From positions 52,043,813 through 52,107,812 of the forward strand of contig OY998176.1 of assembly GCA_963921935.1 (NCBI GenBank): a stretch of DNA of 64,000 nucleotides, written 5' to 3'. Under the pieces are notes generated by a model that saw nothing but the letters and a program-made list of their open reading frames with translations, ran no database searches and was not told the origin of the DNA. This stretch comes from Galeruca laticollis. Taxonomy: Eukaryota; Arthropoda; Insecta; Coleoptera; Chrysomelidae. Below, piece by piece: positions 23,781-33,898 of this stretch (within the stretch, counting starts at the first letter, position 1; each line of letters starts with the position of its first letter). The position numbers and the translations under genes are program-made.

Positions 23781-24540
23781 TGGTGAGTGGGTGACACTGA
23801 ATCATAAGTAGTACACGTCCCTTTTCATCTTTAGTTTCAAAGATAATTGATTGAAATTTGGGAGATCCTGTATACTTAATGAACGACAGTATTGTACATA
23901 TCAATTCTTTTTCAACTTTTTTTTCAACCGAGAGTGAGCCCAACTTTCGTTCGATATAGCCAATCATTTTATCCATAAGCTCCATTAGTGTGAGTGAGAA
24001 TAGAATTACCCGCCAGGGAAACCATCTCTCGCGTCCTTATCGAGATCGTGTAAAAAATAATTGGCGATATATCTCCGTAGTATTTGGGGATATCACCATC
24101 AAACGTGGTATCCGTGGATTCCTTAGGATCATCCCTAACCGACCATGTAATAATATACAGGTTATTCCATTCGAAAATCGGAAGTTGATATCACTCCCGG
24201 TGGAACCGGAAAATAGTAATTGATATGTACATAAGTGTCGTTCAGTAAGCATACAGGAGGTCCTAAATTTAAATAAATATTCTCTGAAACTAAAGGAGAA
24301 AATGGGGTGTACCATGATCCTGAGTTCCATGGTATATATTTCACAAATATCAAAGGAATCCCTCAAAACTTCGAATTGTATATATAGGATAAAAATTTTA
24401 ATTGAAAAAATTAAAGCACGGGAAACATAGAGTTCAATTTAATTTATATACATAAATATAAGATGTGCCTCATAACATAACTGAAACTAACATAATTTTC
24501 TCCTTACTCAACTTTTTGAAACCGATTTCTGCTATTCCTT
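23781..24540. other. Unassigned, several open stretches
   Basis: Overlapping short open frames on both strands (for example 23990-24223 plus and 23773-23985 minus) do not resemble a family known to me. Nothing decides between decayed transposon and chance. Confidence 0.3.
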
Positions 24541-24549
24541 ACATTTGGC

Positions 24550-24629
24550 TAAGAAAATTTCCTGTTTTCAATTCAACTTCTTTGTTTGTTATGTTCTTGT
24601 CCAACTTTTGGACGGCATCTGAAAAAATA
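24550..24629 (-). other. Possible 3' exon of the small unidentified gene
   Basis: After an acceptor (TTTTTTCAG) a minus-strand frame reads as a charged helix (QKLDKNITNKEVELK) and ends at a TAA near 24550. Its phase does not join directly to the exon at 27991-28088, so an intermediate exon would be needed, or the resemblance is accidental. Confidence 0.2.
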
Positions 24630-24871
24630 AAATAGTCATTTTCTTGCTAGTAAGCAATTTCTATTCTACTGTGATTTTTGTGTATGTATGTATAACAATT
24701 AAAAATGTAATCTCAAAAACTGAAACTTAAAAGATGAAATTAGACAAACACGCAATACCAAAAAAAAGTCTGATAGGAGACAAGTAAAAAGCGAAATATT
24801 TCAAACAAAATAATGATTAGAAATTATTTGTTTCTTGTACATGCTATATTAAATTAATTAAGGTACATGTA

Positions 24872-27193
24872 CCGGGTGTCCCAATAAGAATGGCTCTCGG
24901 CCATATCTCGGGAATCGTTTATAGTACAGCTTCGGGAAAAAAAAATTTATAACAAAAGTGACCTCGAGAAAAACCTGGAAATTATTTACAGAGTTGTAGG
25001 TCCACCGCCAGAGGGCGTAATTAAATACCAAAAATTATAAAATGAATAATTTACAAATTTTGCCTAATTAAGATGCATTTAAACTATGACTATCGTATTC
25101 TTCAAGAAATTCAGCATATATTTTATTTCACAAGTTTTAGTCTATCTCTTCAAATAAAAGGTGGGGGGAAGCGGGAACTTTATTATGAAAAAACGCCTGT
25201 AATTCCAGTTCTACTTAACCTATCTATGCAAACTTAGTCTTTTTGAAGAGAGCTCCTTTCTACCAATGTAAGAGTTATAATTTAGAAACAACCTAATGAG
25301 TAACGTATACGCTAGAGGGCGTTATTTATTTATTTTTTTAAACCTAGCTATCCTTGAAAAATGTTGAATGGAAACATGCAGTTTCAATTAAGGAATATAA
25401 AAGTAGATCAAATTAGCAACAGAATAGCGAAAACCGCATGTCGATATCTTTTTCGTATTACGAGATATCCTAAGAAATGTGTAAATTTTAAACATTTTCC
25501 TTTAAACATTTATTTTTCCGGTTGGCCTGACCGGATTTTAACATTGTTTGACTCCTCAAAATTGTCTTTCCTTGTTCTATTAATAACACTTCCAATTATT
25601 ATGTCAATATTACTTATGCTGTCACCGGGAAACTGCGTTATGGAAATTAAAATGGAAATATAACTTAAGGTATCTCGCTAGTGACGACTTAAATGTTCAA
25701 ATTGTCGCCCATAATTTTGGATACAAGCGTTTATTCTTTGAAGAGTAGATTGAACAGAAGTCTAAATTTCTGCTCTCGAAATACTCTGAATGCCGTTTCG
25801 TATTCTTTCGATCATGTTAACTCTAGTAGTGGGTCTAATTGCACCAACAAGGTCTTTAATCCGGCCCCAGAGATAGAAATCTAAGACGGTTAAGTCTGGT
25901 GACCTGGCTGGCCAAAAAAATAGGCCTCCACGTCCTATCCACCTATCAGGGTAAGCATTATCTGAAAATTCTCTAACTTGTCTAGAGAAATGTGCCGGAC
26001 ACCCATCGTGCTGAAACAACATAGACCTACGAGTTGCTAGTGATATATCTTCTCTGCCGCGTCTTCTAAATACAGGAATATTTACATATCCAGTCGTCCT
26101 TAAGCGGTGTATGAGTCGACGAAAAACTCTGCTACTGGGATGACGTCTTTGGGGATATTGTATGGCATATACCCTAGCCGCAACAATTGCATTTCTCATA
26201 CATTCAAAGTAAATGCCTATCATATCAAATGCTTCTTCGCTTGTAAGAATCATCTTAGATATAACTTTTAAGTAAATTTTATATCGAATTTAATGCACAC
26301 AAATCGGGATGACACGTAAATGAACAAATTACTAGGTTTATTAATTTGACACAAGACATATCTTTTTGTTTTGTTTTTTTCATGGCCCACTACTTGTTTT
26401 TATATATTTCCATTTTAACTTCCATAACGCAGTTTCCCGGTGACAGCATAAGTAATATTGACATAATAATTGGAACTACTATTAATAGACTAAGGAAAGA
26501 CAATTTTGAGGAGTCAAAAAATGTTAAAATCCGTTCAGTCAAACCGGAGTAATTTATGTTTAAAGGAAAATGCTTAAAATTTACACATTTCCTAGAATAT
26601 CTCGTAATACGAAAAAGATATCGACAAGTGATTTTCGCTATTCTGTTGCTAATTTGGTCTACTTTTATATTCCTTAATTAAAACTGCATGTTTCCATTCA
26701 ACATTTTTCAAGGATAGCTAGATTTAAAAAAATAAATAAATAGCGCCATCTAGCGTATACGTTACTCATTAGGTTGTTTCGAAATTATAACTCTTACATT
26801 GGTAGAAAGGAGCTCTCTTCAAAAAGACTAAGTTTGCATAGATAGGTTAAGTAGAACTGGAATTTCAGGCGTTTTTTCATAATAAAGTTCCCGCTTCCCC
26901 CCACCTTTTATTTGAAGAGATATACTAAAACTTGTAAAATAAAATATATGCTGAATTTCTTGAAGAATACGATAATCATAGTTTAAATGCATCTTAATTA
27001 GGCAAAATTTGTAGATTATTCATTTTATAATTTTTGGTATTTAATTACGCCATCTGGAGGTGGACCTACAACTCTGTAAATAATTTCCAGGTCTTTCTCG
27101 AGGTCACTTTTGTTATAAATTTTTTTTGCCCGAAGCTGTACTATAAACGGTTCCCGAGATATGGCCGAGAGCCATTCTTATTGGGACACCCGG
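24872..27193 (-). mobile_element. Mariner-like element with very long terminal inverted repeats
   Basis: Begins CCGGGTGTCCCAATAAGAAT and ends with the inverse, flanked by TA (24870-24871 and 27194-27195). The inverted repeats are about 0.8 kb each (24872 to about 25670, and about 26400 to 27193), so they make up roughly two thirds of the element. The short core encodes a minus-strand transposase. Confidence 0.88.
25678..26253 (-). pseudogene. Internally deleted IS630/Tc1-mariner-like transposase
   Basis: Starts MILTSEEAFDMIGIYFECM (a helix-turn-helix N-terminus), then joins in frame to FQHDGCPAHFSRQV and WPARSPDLTVLDFYLWG, the second and third catalytic blocks. The region with the first catalytic Asp is missing, and the total length is about half of family size. 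An in-frame TAG (25762-25764) cuts off the last 28 residues, which end in QFEHLSRH. It cannot be autonomous. Confidence 0.85.
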
Positions 27194-27990
27194 TACATTC
27201 CAAAATAAAATAACATGATTATACCTACTACTGATTCAAATATCTTTGTTATTCCAAAGTATTTTCCCTTTGTATACATGAATACTGTAGCCATCCATTA
27301 GATACTCGGTCAGGATTTTTTGCAATAGGTATATTATTACAAATAAGTAGCTTCCAATCGTGCCAGAGTTGCAACCTAAAATTGTATTAATTTGGAAGTT
27401 AATCTCATAAGTTTTAAAAATTAAACAATTACGGTTTATAAGCAAAGTTATAACAAACGAACAAAAATATAATATAAGACTTCTTTCATTTGTGTGAACA
27501 GTATACATATGCCTGAAAATATACAATTGACCAACAATAACTTTTATTTACCAAATGTCAGAACTAATTTAACTTTGAATTATCAGATTACCAGTTCTGT
27601 AGCGCTTTCAAGTAAATCCCAATTAATATAATGAATAGAGGTAACTATAGGCAATTTGATTAAGGAACTCATAGCATACATCTCGGTAACATAATTACGT
27701 GAAACTAACTGAGAAAATATAATTTTGTTGCACCTTTAGCAACGAGGTCAAATTCTACTCTGTTACATGCATTCTTTTGCTATTGGGAGTTATGCTATAA
27801 CTTATATGATAAAAGGAAAAATTAGAATTGAAAACATTTGTCCATTAATTTTGTTGCAAAAATTTAGGAAATCAACAATTATTTGAATATTTTCATGCAC
27901 TGAAATATGAAAAGTAGGAACACATAAATACTCCAATATTTCGAGGCAGTTTCATTTTGTTTTGGATATAATATTGAATGTTCAACTTAC

Positions 27991-28327
27991 AAAAAATTCA
28001 TACGATATTCTTTGTTCAGCAAAGCTGACTCAACTTCAAACTTTGCCTCATCATTTATTGGAAGTTTTAGCAGCAACTCGATAATTTTCTAAAAAATGCA
28101 TTGATAAATCAACAGGCAATAAAAACATACAATAAAACGTACCTGTTTTGATGCGTGAGGTCTTATGTCTTGGCTCCACCCGTACCATAGGACACACCGT
28201 AGAAACAAATTTGAACAACTTCTCACTGGAAAAAAATTGACTGATTAATTAACGTTCAAAAATAATTAATCATACTATTACATTTGCACCAATAACAATA
28301 ACCTATATAAGATGGTCGAACCTCCAT
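27991..28327 (-). CDS. Small unidentified spliced gene
   Basis: Three minus-strand exons join in one frame: 28327-28303 (MEVRPSYI), 28225-28143 (contains CVLWYGWSQDIRPHASKQ) and 28088-27991 (contains IIELLLKLPINDEAKFEVES). Introns use GTTATTG/TTTTCCAG and GTACGT/TTTTAG. The joined frame gives about 69 residues: either it stops at TAA right after MNFL, or it splices on at a GTAAGT that overlaps that stop. I do not recognise the protein; the first half is basic and Cys/Trp-rich, the second a charged helix. No transposon hallmarks are seen, so a host gene is plausible. Confidence 0.45.
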
Positions 28328-28594
28328 TTGTCACTGGTCGTTACCGTCAACTGTCAACTACAACCACAGACTGCAACTACTGACGCAGGCCCATGGAACG
28401 GAAAGAGCGATTGAACAAAAATCGATAATCATAGAATATTCTTCGACTTACAATGGATATTCGATAAAGCATTGGCGAAATGTGATAGCTGTATAAGGCT
28501 GAAACAATAAATCCGGTATCTTATTTCATTATCCGAAAAATATTCAATACTGAATTCAATTTACACTTCCATCCCCAAATCACAGATTCTTGTA

Positions 28595-28790
28595 TGTTGT
28601 CCTCGACCACCTTGGTAGAATAGAAATTGTGTTTTACCATTTCGATTACTGTAAAGGGATTTTTTTTTATTTCCATTCCTAATTACGATATGCCAATCTT
28701 TAGGAATAAAAATATTAGGATGAAACTTGTTTCCATCTCTATCAGGTCAAAATACTGAAAACAGGGAAGATACGACTAAAACTTTGTGGG
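28595..28790 (-). pseudogene. Duplicated fragment of the DUF7869-like gene
   Basis: Repeats 30049-30240 in the same orientation at roughly 90% identity, covering the stretch that in the main copy encodes the SGHSYLPCDQDFGLIEK region and the sequence after it. It is out of frame and cut at both ends. Confidence 0.65.
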
Positions 28791-29739
28791 GGAAATTAGT
28801 TTTCCATATTTTCATTGAACCATTCTTTCACTCGTAAAGAAGTTTCGTTATATTCAAAGCAATACATTCTGCAACATCGAAAGAAATATTCTTTATGAAT
28901 ATCAAAACAGAATTCGAGAGAAATCTTCTGTCAATTATAGAGAACTAAGTATCTGTTGCAACAAAAAATTAATGTTTTCAGAAAGAAAGAATCTTATTTT
29001 ATAAGTACAGAAATATATCTTTATGTTAAAGACAAAATCAAAGGCCCAAACAAATTAAACCCAGATGTGAATGTGGATCAGAAAAAAATGATCGTCGGCA
29101 ATATACCGCTCTTTTCATAACTGCAAAACTTTGTATCTAAATACCACAGGGCTCGGGAAGTGGTCTGTGAGGAATTGGGTGTTAGCCAATGAAAACAGGA
29201 TATTTGGGAAAAATGAGAGTGTTATACTAAAAAGAGAGAAAAGAAGAAATGGTAAGGAAGGTCATAATTTATTTAGATATGAGAGAATTTTTAAATGCGC
29301 GCAAAAAATTACCAGCAGATTACTATCATAAAGACACCTAAAAGATGTACCTGGAGCAACATTTTCAATCTCTAAATGGAACATGAGAACCAATGCCAAA
29401 ATCAAGAGAAGAAATGTTTTTTCATAATGAAGAAATGAACATTGGTTTGTTCAGGCAGCGAAAGGATAGGTGCGACGATTGTTATAAATTTAGAGGAAAG
29501 CGATTATGTTAAGCATTCACGAGAAGAGGACAGGACTAGAGAAAAAAATAGATGATAAAGCCAGAAGTATTGCAGGAGAATGTATCACTTTAACCGTGGA
29601 TTTTGATAGTATTTTTCATATCCAAACACAAATAATTTTCCAATTGGCTGAAAAAAAACAAACATACTTCTCTATGACATAACCGAGTTGAAGAAAGTCT
29701 TTTAATTAAATTTTTCTCTTAATCATCTTCTTCTAATGA
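28791..29739. other. Unassigned AT-rich stretch
   Basis: Part of the same decayed neighbourhood as the DUF7869-like gene. Short open frames exist (for example 29131-29331 plus) but none is recognisable. 29600-29740 has an inverted partial copy at about 39620-39770. Confidence 0.35.
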
Positions 29740-30390
29740 TCCAATTAGATCTCCGCCTGATGACTGAGTCGAGGACTTCAAATTTTCATAAAACTTGTGA
29801 TGCAGAGTTGCATGAGTTGAAGAAAATCCTTTTTTGCCTCATTTATTACATTGCCGTTGGGGTAGAATAGTGGAAGTGCAATTTGAGTCGATACCTTTTT
29901 TTTCTTTTGCTGATGTCAACCTTTTCAAAATAATGATCCTCTTGGTTTGAGTATTTGTACTGGATTGTATCAGGATATTTTCTTTCAAATCGCAACCATT
30001 GTATTTTCAGCCATTCCACCTTGTTCTGGCGTCAGAAATTCTTCGGTTCGTAATGTTGTCCTCGAGCACCTTGGTAGAATAGAAATTCTGTTTTCCCATT
30101 TCGATTACTGTAAAGGGATTTTTTTTCTTTTCAATCCTAATTACGATATGCCAATCTTTAGGAATAAAAATATTAGAATGAAACTTGTTTTCCTTTTCTA
30201 TCAGACCAAAATCCTGATCACAGGGAAGATACGAGTGACCACTGACTAAAAATTTGTGGTCAATTGCTTCCATATTATAATCTGGTGACGCAGTGATGTA
30301 ATTACAGAGCACAGACATTTTTATATTGTGGTTCTGCCCTCCGCATTGATCGGAGTACCTTATAAGCTTTTTTGAAGTTACAAAGCTCTT
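29740..30390 (-). pseudogene. DUF7869-like transposase-type gene, 3' part
   Basis: Continues the frame interrupted by the Gypsy element: SFVTSKKLIRYSDQCGGQNH, then SGHSYLPCDQDFGLIEK (30235-30190), IFIPKDWHIVI, and farther down LPLFYPNGNVINEAKKD and LQLMQLCITSF (about 29790-29890). The SDQCGGQN and GHSYLPCD-FGLIEK blocks fit the RNase H-like fold of this insect family, with the second Asp and a late acidic pair. A frameshift lies between the two parts. The function in the family is inferred to be transposition. Confidence 0.65.
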
Positions 30391-30827
30391 TGTGATGATT
30401 CCGAAAGGACATTAGCATAGAAATAAAATTTAAATTAGGTTAATATTAATTACAATATTTAGCGAGCGTTGATCTAGGAAGGCCAATGTTAGATACGCGT
30501 GGAAGCACGTTCTGGTTAAAAATGTAAATAGCACGATCAACTAATAGACGAAGGTCAGGCACGCAGGACATTGTCCGAAACGCTTCCTATAAATTAGAAG
30601 TGTAACGAACCAAGAATTTAATTTTTATTATTAGTCTGAATAAGTTAAATGATATGCTATTATATTTGTGTATTTTAAATATATTAAAAGCCCAGTGATT
30701 TTGTATAAGTGATGTCGTTTATTCAACTCCCGAAGAACGGTTACTAGGTAAGTGTTTTCCTCAAAGATAATATACCTTTATGGTAAACGTAATGTATACG
30801 AGGGACACTTACTGAGTAACCACCACA
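30391..30827 (+). repeat. 5' LTR of the Gypsy element
   Basis: 437 bp, TG...CA ends. It lacks a 17-bp segment (GGTAGTGTTAAAAGGAC) found near the start of the 3' LTR and differs at a few other positions, showing some age since insertion. Confidence 0.92.
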
Positions 30828-31030
30828 TGGCGATCCTGCAAACTAATTAGAAATGGTAATTGTAAAATGGTTATGGTAAATTATACTGCAAAGTTAATGG
30901 TATATTGGTAACAAATGGTTATGGTTAATTATTCTGCAAAGTAAATGGTACAATTGATCCTGCGAACGAAATAGTTATGGTAAAATTAATGGTATAATGC
31001 TAAATGATCCTGCAAAATAAATGGTAAGGT
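30828..31030 (+). promoter_or_regulatory. Primer-binding site and leader with short repeats
   Basis: TGGCGATCCTGC directly abuts the LTR as expected for a tRNA primer site. The leader repeats the word GATCCTGCAAA or close forms four times (about 30831, 30934, 30957 and 31007), each followed by an A-rich ATGGT segment. Confidence 0.5.
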
Positions 31031-31085
31031 CGAGTGGAAATATATAGTTTTCTATCTAAATTTGGGACCTTGGATAAGAGAAACA

Positions 31086-31319
31086 ATGGGAGGTTCATCG
31101 ACCAAACAAGAGGCAAAAGAAACGGGAATTGTCAACAATACTTTTATGGTACAGCAAGACAGTTTTGCGATGCACATAATGGTTCTATTGTACATTATAA
31201 CTGTAGCTTTCATCTTGAAATTTATTTGGTCATTATGGAAAACACACCGAAGAGCGTTGAAAAGGGACATCAACCGAGGTATTGCAGCAAAGCAGACAAC
31301 AGGAACTATTAATGTGTAA
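31086..31319 (+). CDS. Small membrane-type ORF upstream of gag
   Basis: An intact 77-residue frame starting MGGSSTKQ, which fits an N-myristoylation signal (MG then small residues and Ser). A hydrophobic segment at residues 35-54 (MHIMVLLYIITVAFILKFIW) is followed by a basic tail (KTHRRALKRD). It lies between the leader and gag. I infer a membrane-anchored accessory protein of the retrotransposon. It is the only undamaged frame in the element although gag and pol are broken. Confidence 0.55.
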   Translation: MGGSSTKQEAKETGIVNNTFMVQQDSFAMHIMVLLYIITVAFILKFIWSLWKTHRRALKRDINRGIAAKQTTGTINV

Positions 31320-31368
31320 AAATAATTCTAAGTACTTATGCATTCTATTCTTATGAACGAATTTAGAA

Positions 31369-32188
31369 ATGTCAATAACGTGGGAAGGTTTTGAGGAGGA
31401 TAAGTTACGATTCATTGTGGAAGAAGTTAATAAACAGGGAAAAAGAGTTTTGAAAAAGGAAACTCCCAAAAATCCTGATATACATATCGAAGTAATTAAT
31501 AGTATAGTAGGTCTTTATAATAATTTTGCTAAGGTAATAGTCAAAAATTGGAAAAAGTTTAGTACAACAGGACACTTGTAAAAATTATTCAAATAGGATT
31601 AGGGATAAAGCTGATAGGGCATTTCAAGCGTTAAATTGTATTGTTAAAATACCTACCTCTATATTTGAGGAAATTGACACTATTGTATTACAAACAATAA
31701 GCAAACAGTTAAAAATAGCGACAAGTATGAATGACTTTTTTAATTTTGCGAGTAAAGTTTTACCGAACGAATTTAACGGCGAAGCAAGCAAATTACAATC
31801 ATTCTTAGACTCATTAGATTTACTACAAATAAACGCGACAGGTAACGAGGAAAATGCTATTCTACTAATCAAAACGAGACTAACGGGAAAAGACAGAAGT
31901 TTAATCACGACGGAAAACTCAATTACAGACATCAAGAATAAACTAAAAACGGGGATAAGAGGAGACAATCCAAGCCTTCTCTTAGCGAAACTTGGTAAAG
32001 TAAGACAAAATGGAAAATATGTAACACAGTACGCAACGGAGATAGAAAAATTAGCGGAAAGATTACAGGCAGCATACATATCGGAAGGTATGCCCGAACG
32101 ACTAGCCGAAAAATATACTAAGGAAGCAACGATTAAGGCAGTAACTACGAATGCCACAACGGAGAGGAAACAACAGAGGATTTTATAA
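31369..32188 (+). pseudogene. Gypsy gag, frameshifted
   Basis: First frame 31369-31581 (starts MSITWEGFEEDKLRFI), which shifts in an A-run near 31555. The continuing frame (DKADRAFQALN, then FFNFASKVLPNEFNGEASKL and KTRLTGKDRSLI, to about 32188) resembles the capsid region of Gypsy gag, with the typical F-x-G-x-x-x-x-L spacing. The nucleocapsid Cys-His knuckle was not found; a frame break follows KQQRIL. Confidence 0.75.
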
Positions 32189-32489
32189 CGGTAATCATTC
32201 AGGAAGGACATTTTGACAGTATAACCAAAGTAACCACTATGGCAGATACGAAAATTTTAATAAAGATATGAAATTCAATAGGAATGGAAATTACAATAAC
32301 TAAGCTAAAAATAGTGTAAGAATATGTGAGATAAAAAATGAAGAAGCGAGAGAAGAATCAGAAACAATTGGGGTTTTCAATAAGAAAACAAACGACGAAT
32401 GCAAGATTTCAGGAACGTACTCAGCATATTATTTAGATTTATCACTTTCCAACTTTATAGAAATTCAGACAAGCATATCCGATAATATC

Positions 32490-33007
32490 TACAATTTCAT
32501 ATTATATACAGGAGCAGACATTTCTCTCATAAAAATTACTAAAAATTTTCCGCATCACTTGATTGAAACTAGGAATAAAATAAACATTCAGGGGATAACT
32601 GAAGGCTCAGCAAAAACTTTGGGTCAAATATGCATAAACCTCTATATCAACAACATAACTATTTACCAAAACCAACAAATGGACTGATAGGAAGAGACTT
32701 CATGACTAAAAATAATTGTGTATTAGATTATTCACAATCAGAATTACATATAAATTGCAAGTCTAACAATTCGGTAACCATACAAATTTTTGGTAATCCA
32801 GAAAACGATACGTTAGCAATACCGCCTAGATGTGGGGTGTACAGGCTAATAGAGAACTTTAAGAATTTGAGAAAGGATACAGTAGTAGAGCAACAGGAAA
32901 TAGCACCGGGAGTATTTGTAGCCAGATCCATAATATCGGGGAAAATCCCATACGTCAGAATTTTAAATACAAATTATGAAAGTATTTCAGTAAAAACTAG
33001 GAGTATT
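32490..33007 (+). pseudogene. Gypsy protease and start of pol, 5' side of the Jockey insert
   Basis: Around 32499 the sequence reads ILYTGADISLI, an aspartic protease active site in which the catalytic Asp of DTGAD is Tyr. A later frame has LIGRDFMTKNNCVLDY, typical of retroviral protease C-termini, with a frameshift between the two. The pol linker continues through CGVYRLIENF to VKTRSI, where the nested insertion begins. Confidence 0.75.
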
Positions 33008-33641
33008 TTTTTTTTTTTTTTTTTATTTACAAACAAGTCGCATCTACCACTGGGGTAATTAGCGACACAAATGTAGGTTGTTTATAGTTTAGTTAATATG
33101 TTAATGTCACTTAGATATTTAAAAAGGTTCTGTGTATTACAGTTTTCGCCAAGAACTTGGTCTAAATTGTTGCTGAGGTTGTTATCTTGTCTTGATTGTT
33201 GGAATTTTGGGCAATCGGTTATTAAATGTTTGACAGTAAGCTGGATATTGCATAATTCACATTTTGGGGGTTCACTTTTAGTAATTAAGTAACTATGAGT
33301 AAGTTTGGTGTGGCCTATTCGTAACCTAGTCAGTTTAACTTGAAGCGATCTTTTGTTTATTGGCTGCGCTCGAGGTTTCACTTCCGGTTTCACGTCGCGT
33401 AGTTTCGATTGGGACGATTGTCATTCGATTTGCCACAATTTTAGCACTTTTGATTTAAGTAGCGGTTTTATGTCGTATACACTCTACCATTTGCACTTCA
33501 CTCACGGTTTCACTAATTGCTGCTTGTCGTGATTTGCGGTCTGCTTCTTCGTTTCCTTGAAGGCCAGTATGAGAAGGAACCCAAAGTATTTCCACAAAGT
33601 TATTGGAATGTTGCAACTGCGATAATTCGACTTTAATTTGG
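33008..33641 (-). mobile_element. Jockey-like non-LTR retrotransposon, 5'-truncated
   Basis: A minus-strand insertion with a 3' poly-A tract (a T run at 33004-33024 on the plus strand). It contains the RNase H end (WVPSHTGLQGNEEAD, about 33580-33540) and the C-terminal zinc-knuckle-like region (CELCNIQLTVKHLITDCPKF, 33082-33393). It is flanked by a 165-bp target duplication (32843-33007 and 33642-33806). Confidence 0.9.
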
Positions 33642-33898
33642 AGGCTAATAGAGAACTTTGAGAATTTGAGAAAGGATACAGTAGTAGAGCAACAGGAAAT
33701 AGCACCGGGAGTATTTGTAGCCAGATCCATAATATCGGGGAAAATCCCATACGTCAGAATTTTAAATACAAATTATGAAAGTATTTCAGTAAAAACTAGG
33801 AGTATTGAAACCTTTGATTTAGATTTATTCGATATATATACAATTAAGACTGATAGTATTAATAGAATGAAAGAATTAAGAAAAGCATTAAACTTAGA
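33642..33898 (+). pseudogene. Gypsy pol fragment between the two nested insertions
   Basis: Repeats the 165-bp duplicated segment, then continues the original pol frame as ETFDLDLFDIYTI and MKELRKALNL. It breaks at 33898, where the Penelope-like element is inserted, and resumes at 36682. Confidence 0.85.

Noticed and set aside
31624..32211. 195-codon minus-strand frame with hydrophobic stretches
   Set aside because: Antisense to Gypsy gag; the plus strand has recognisable capsid-like sequence.
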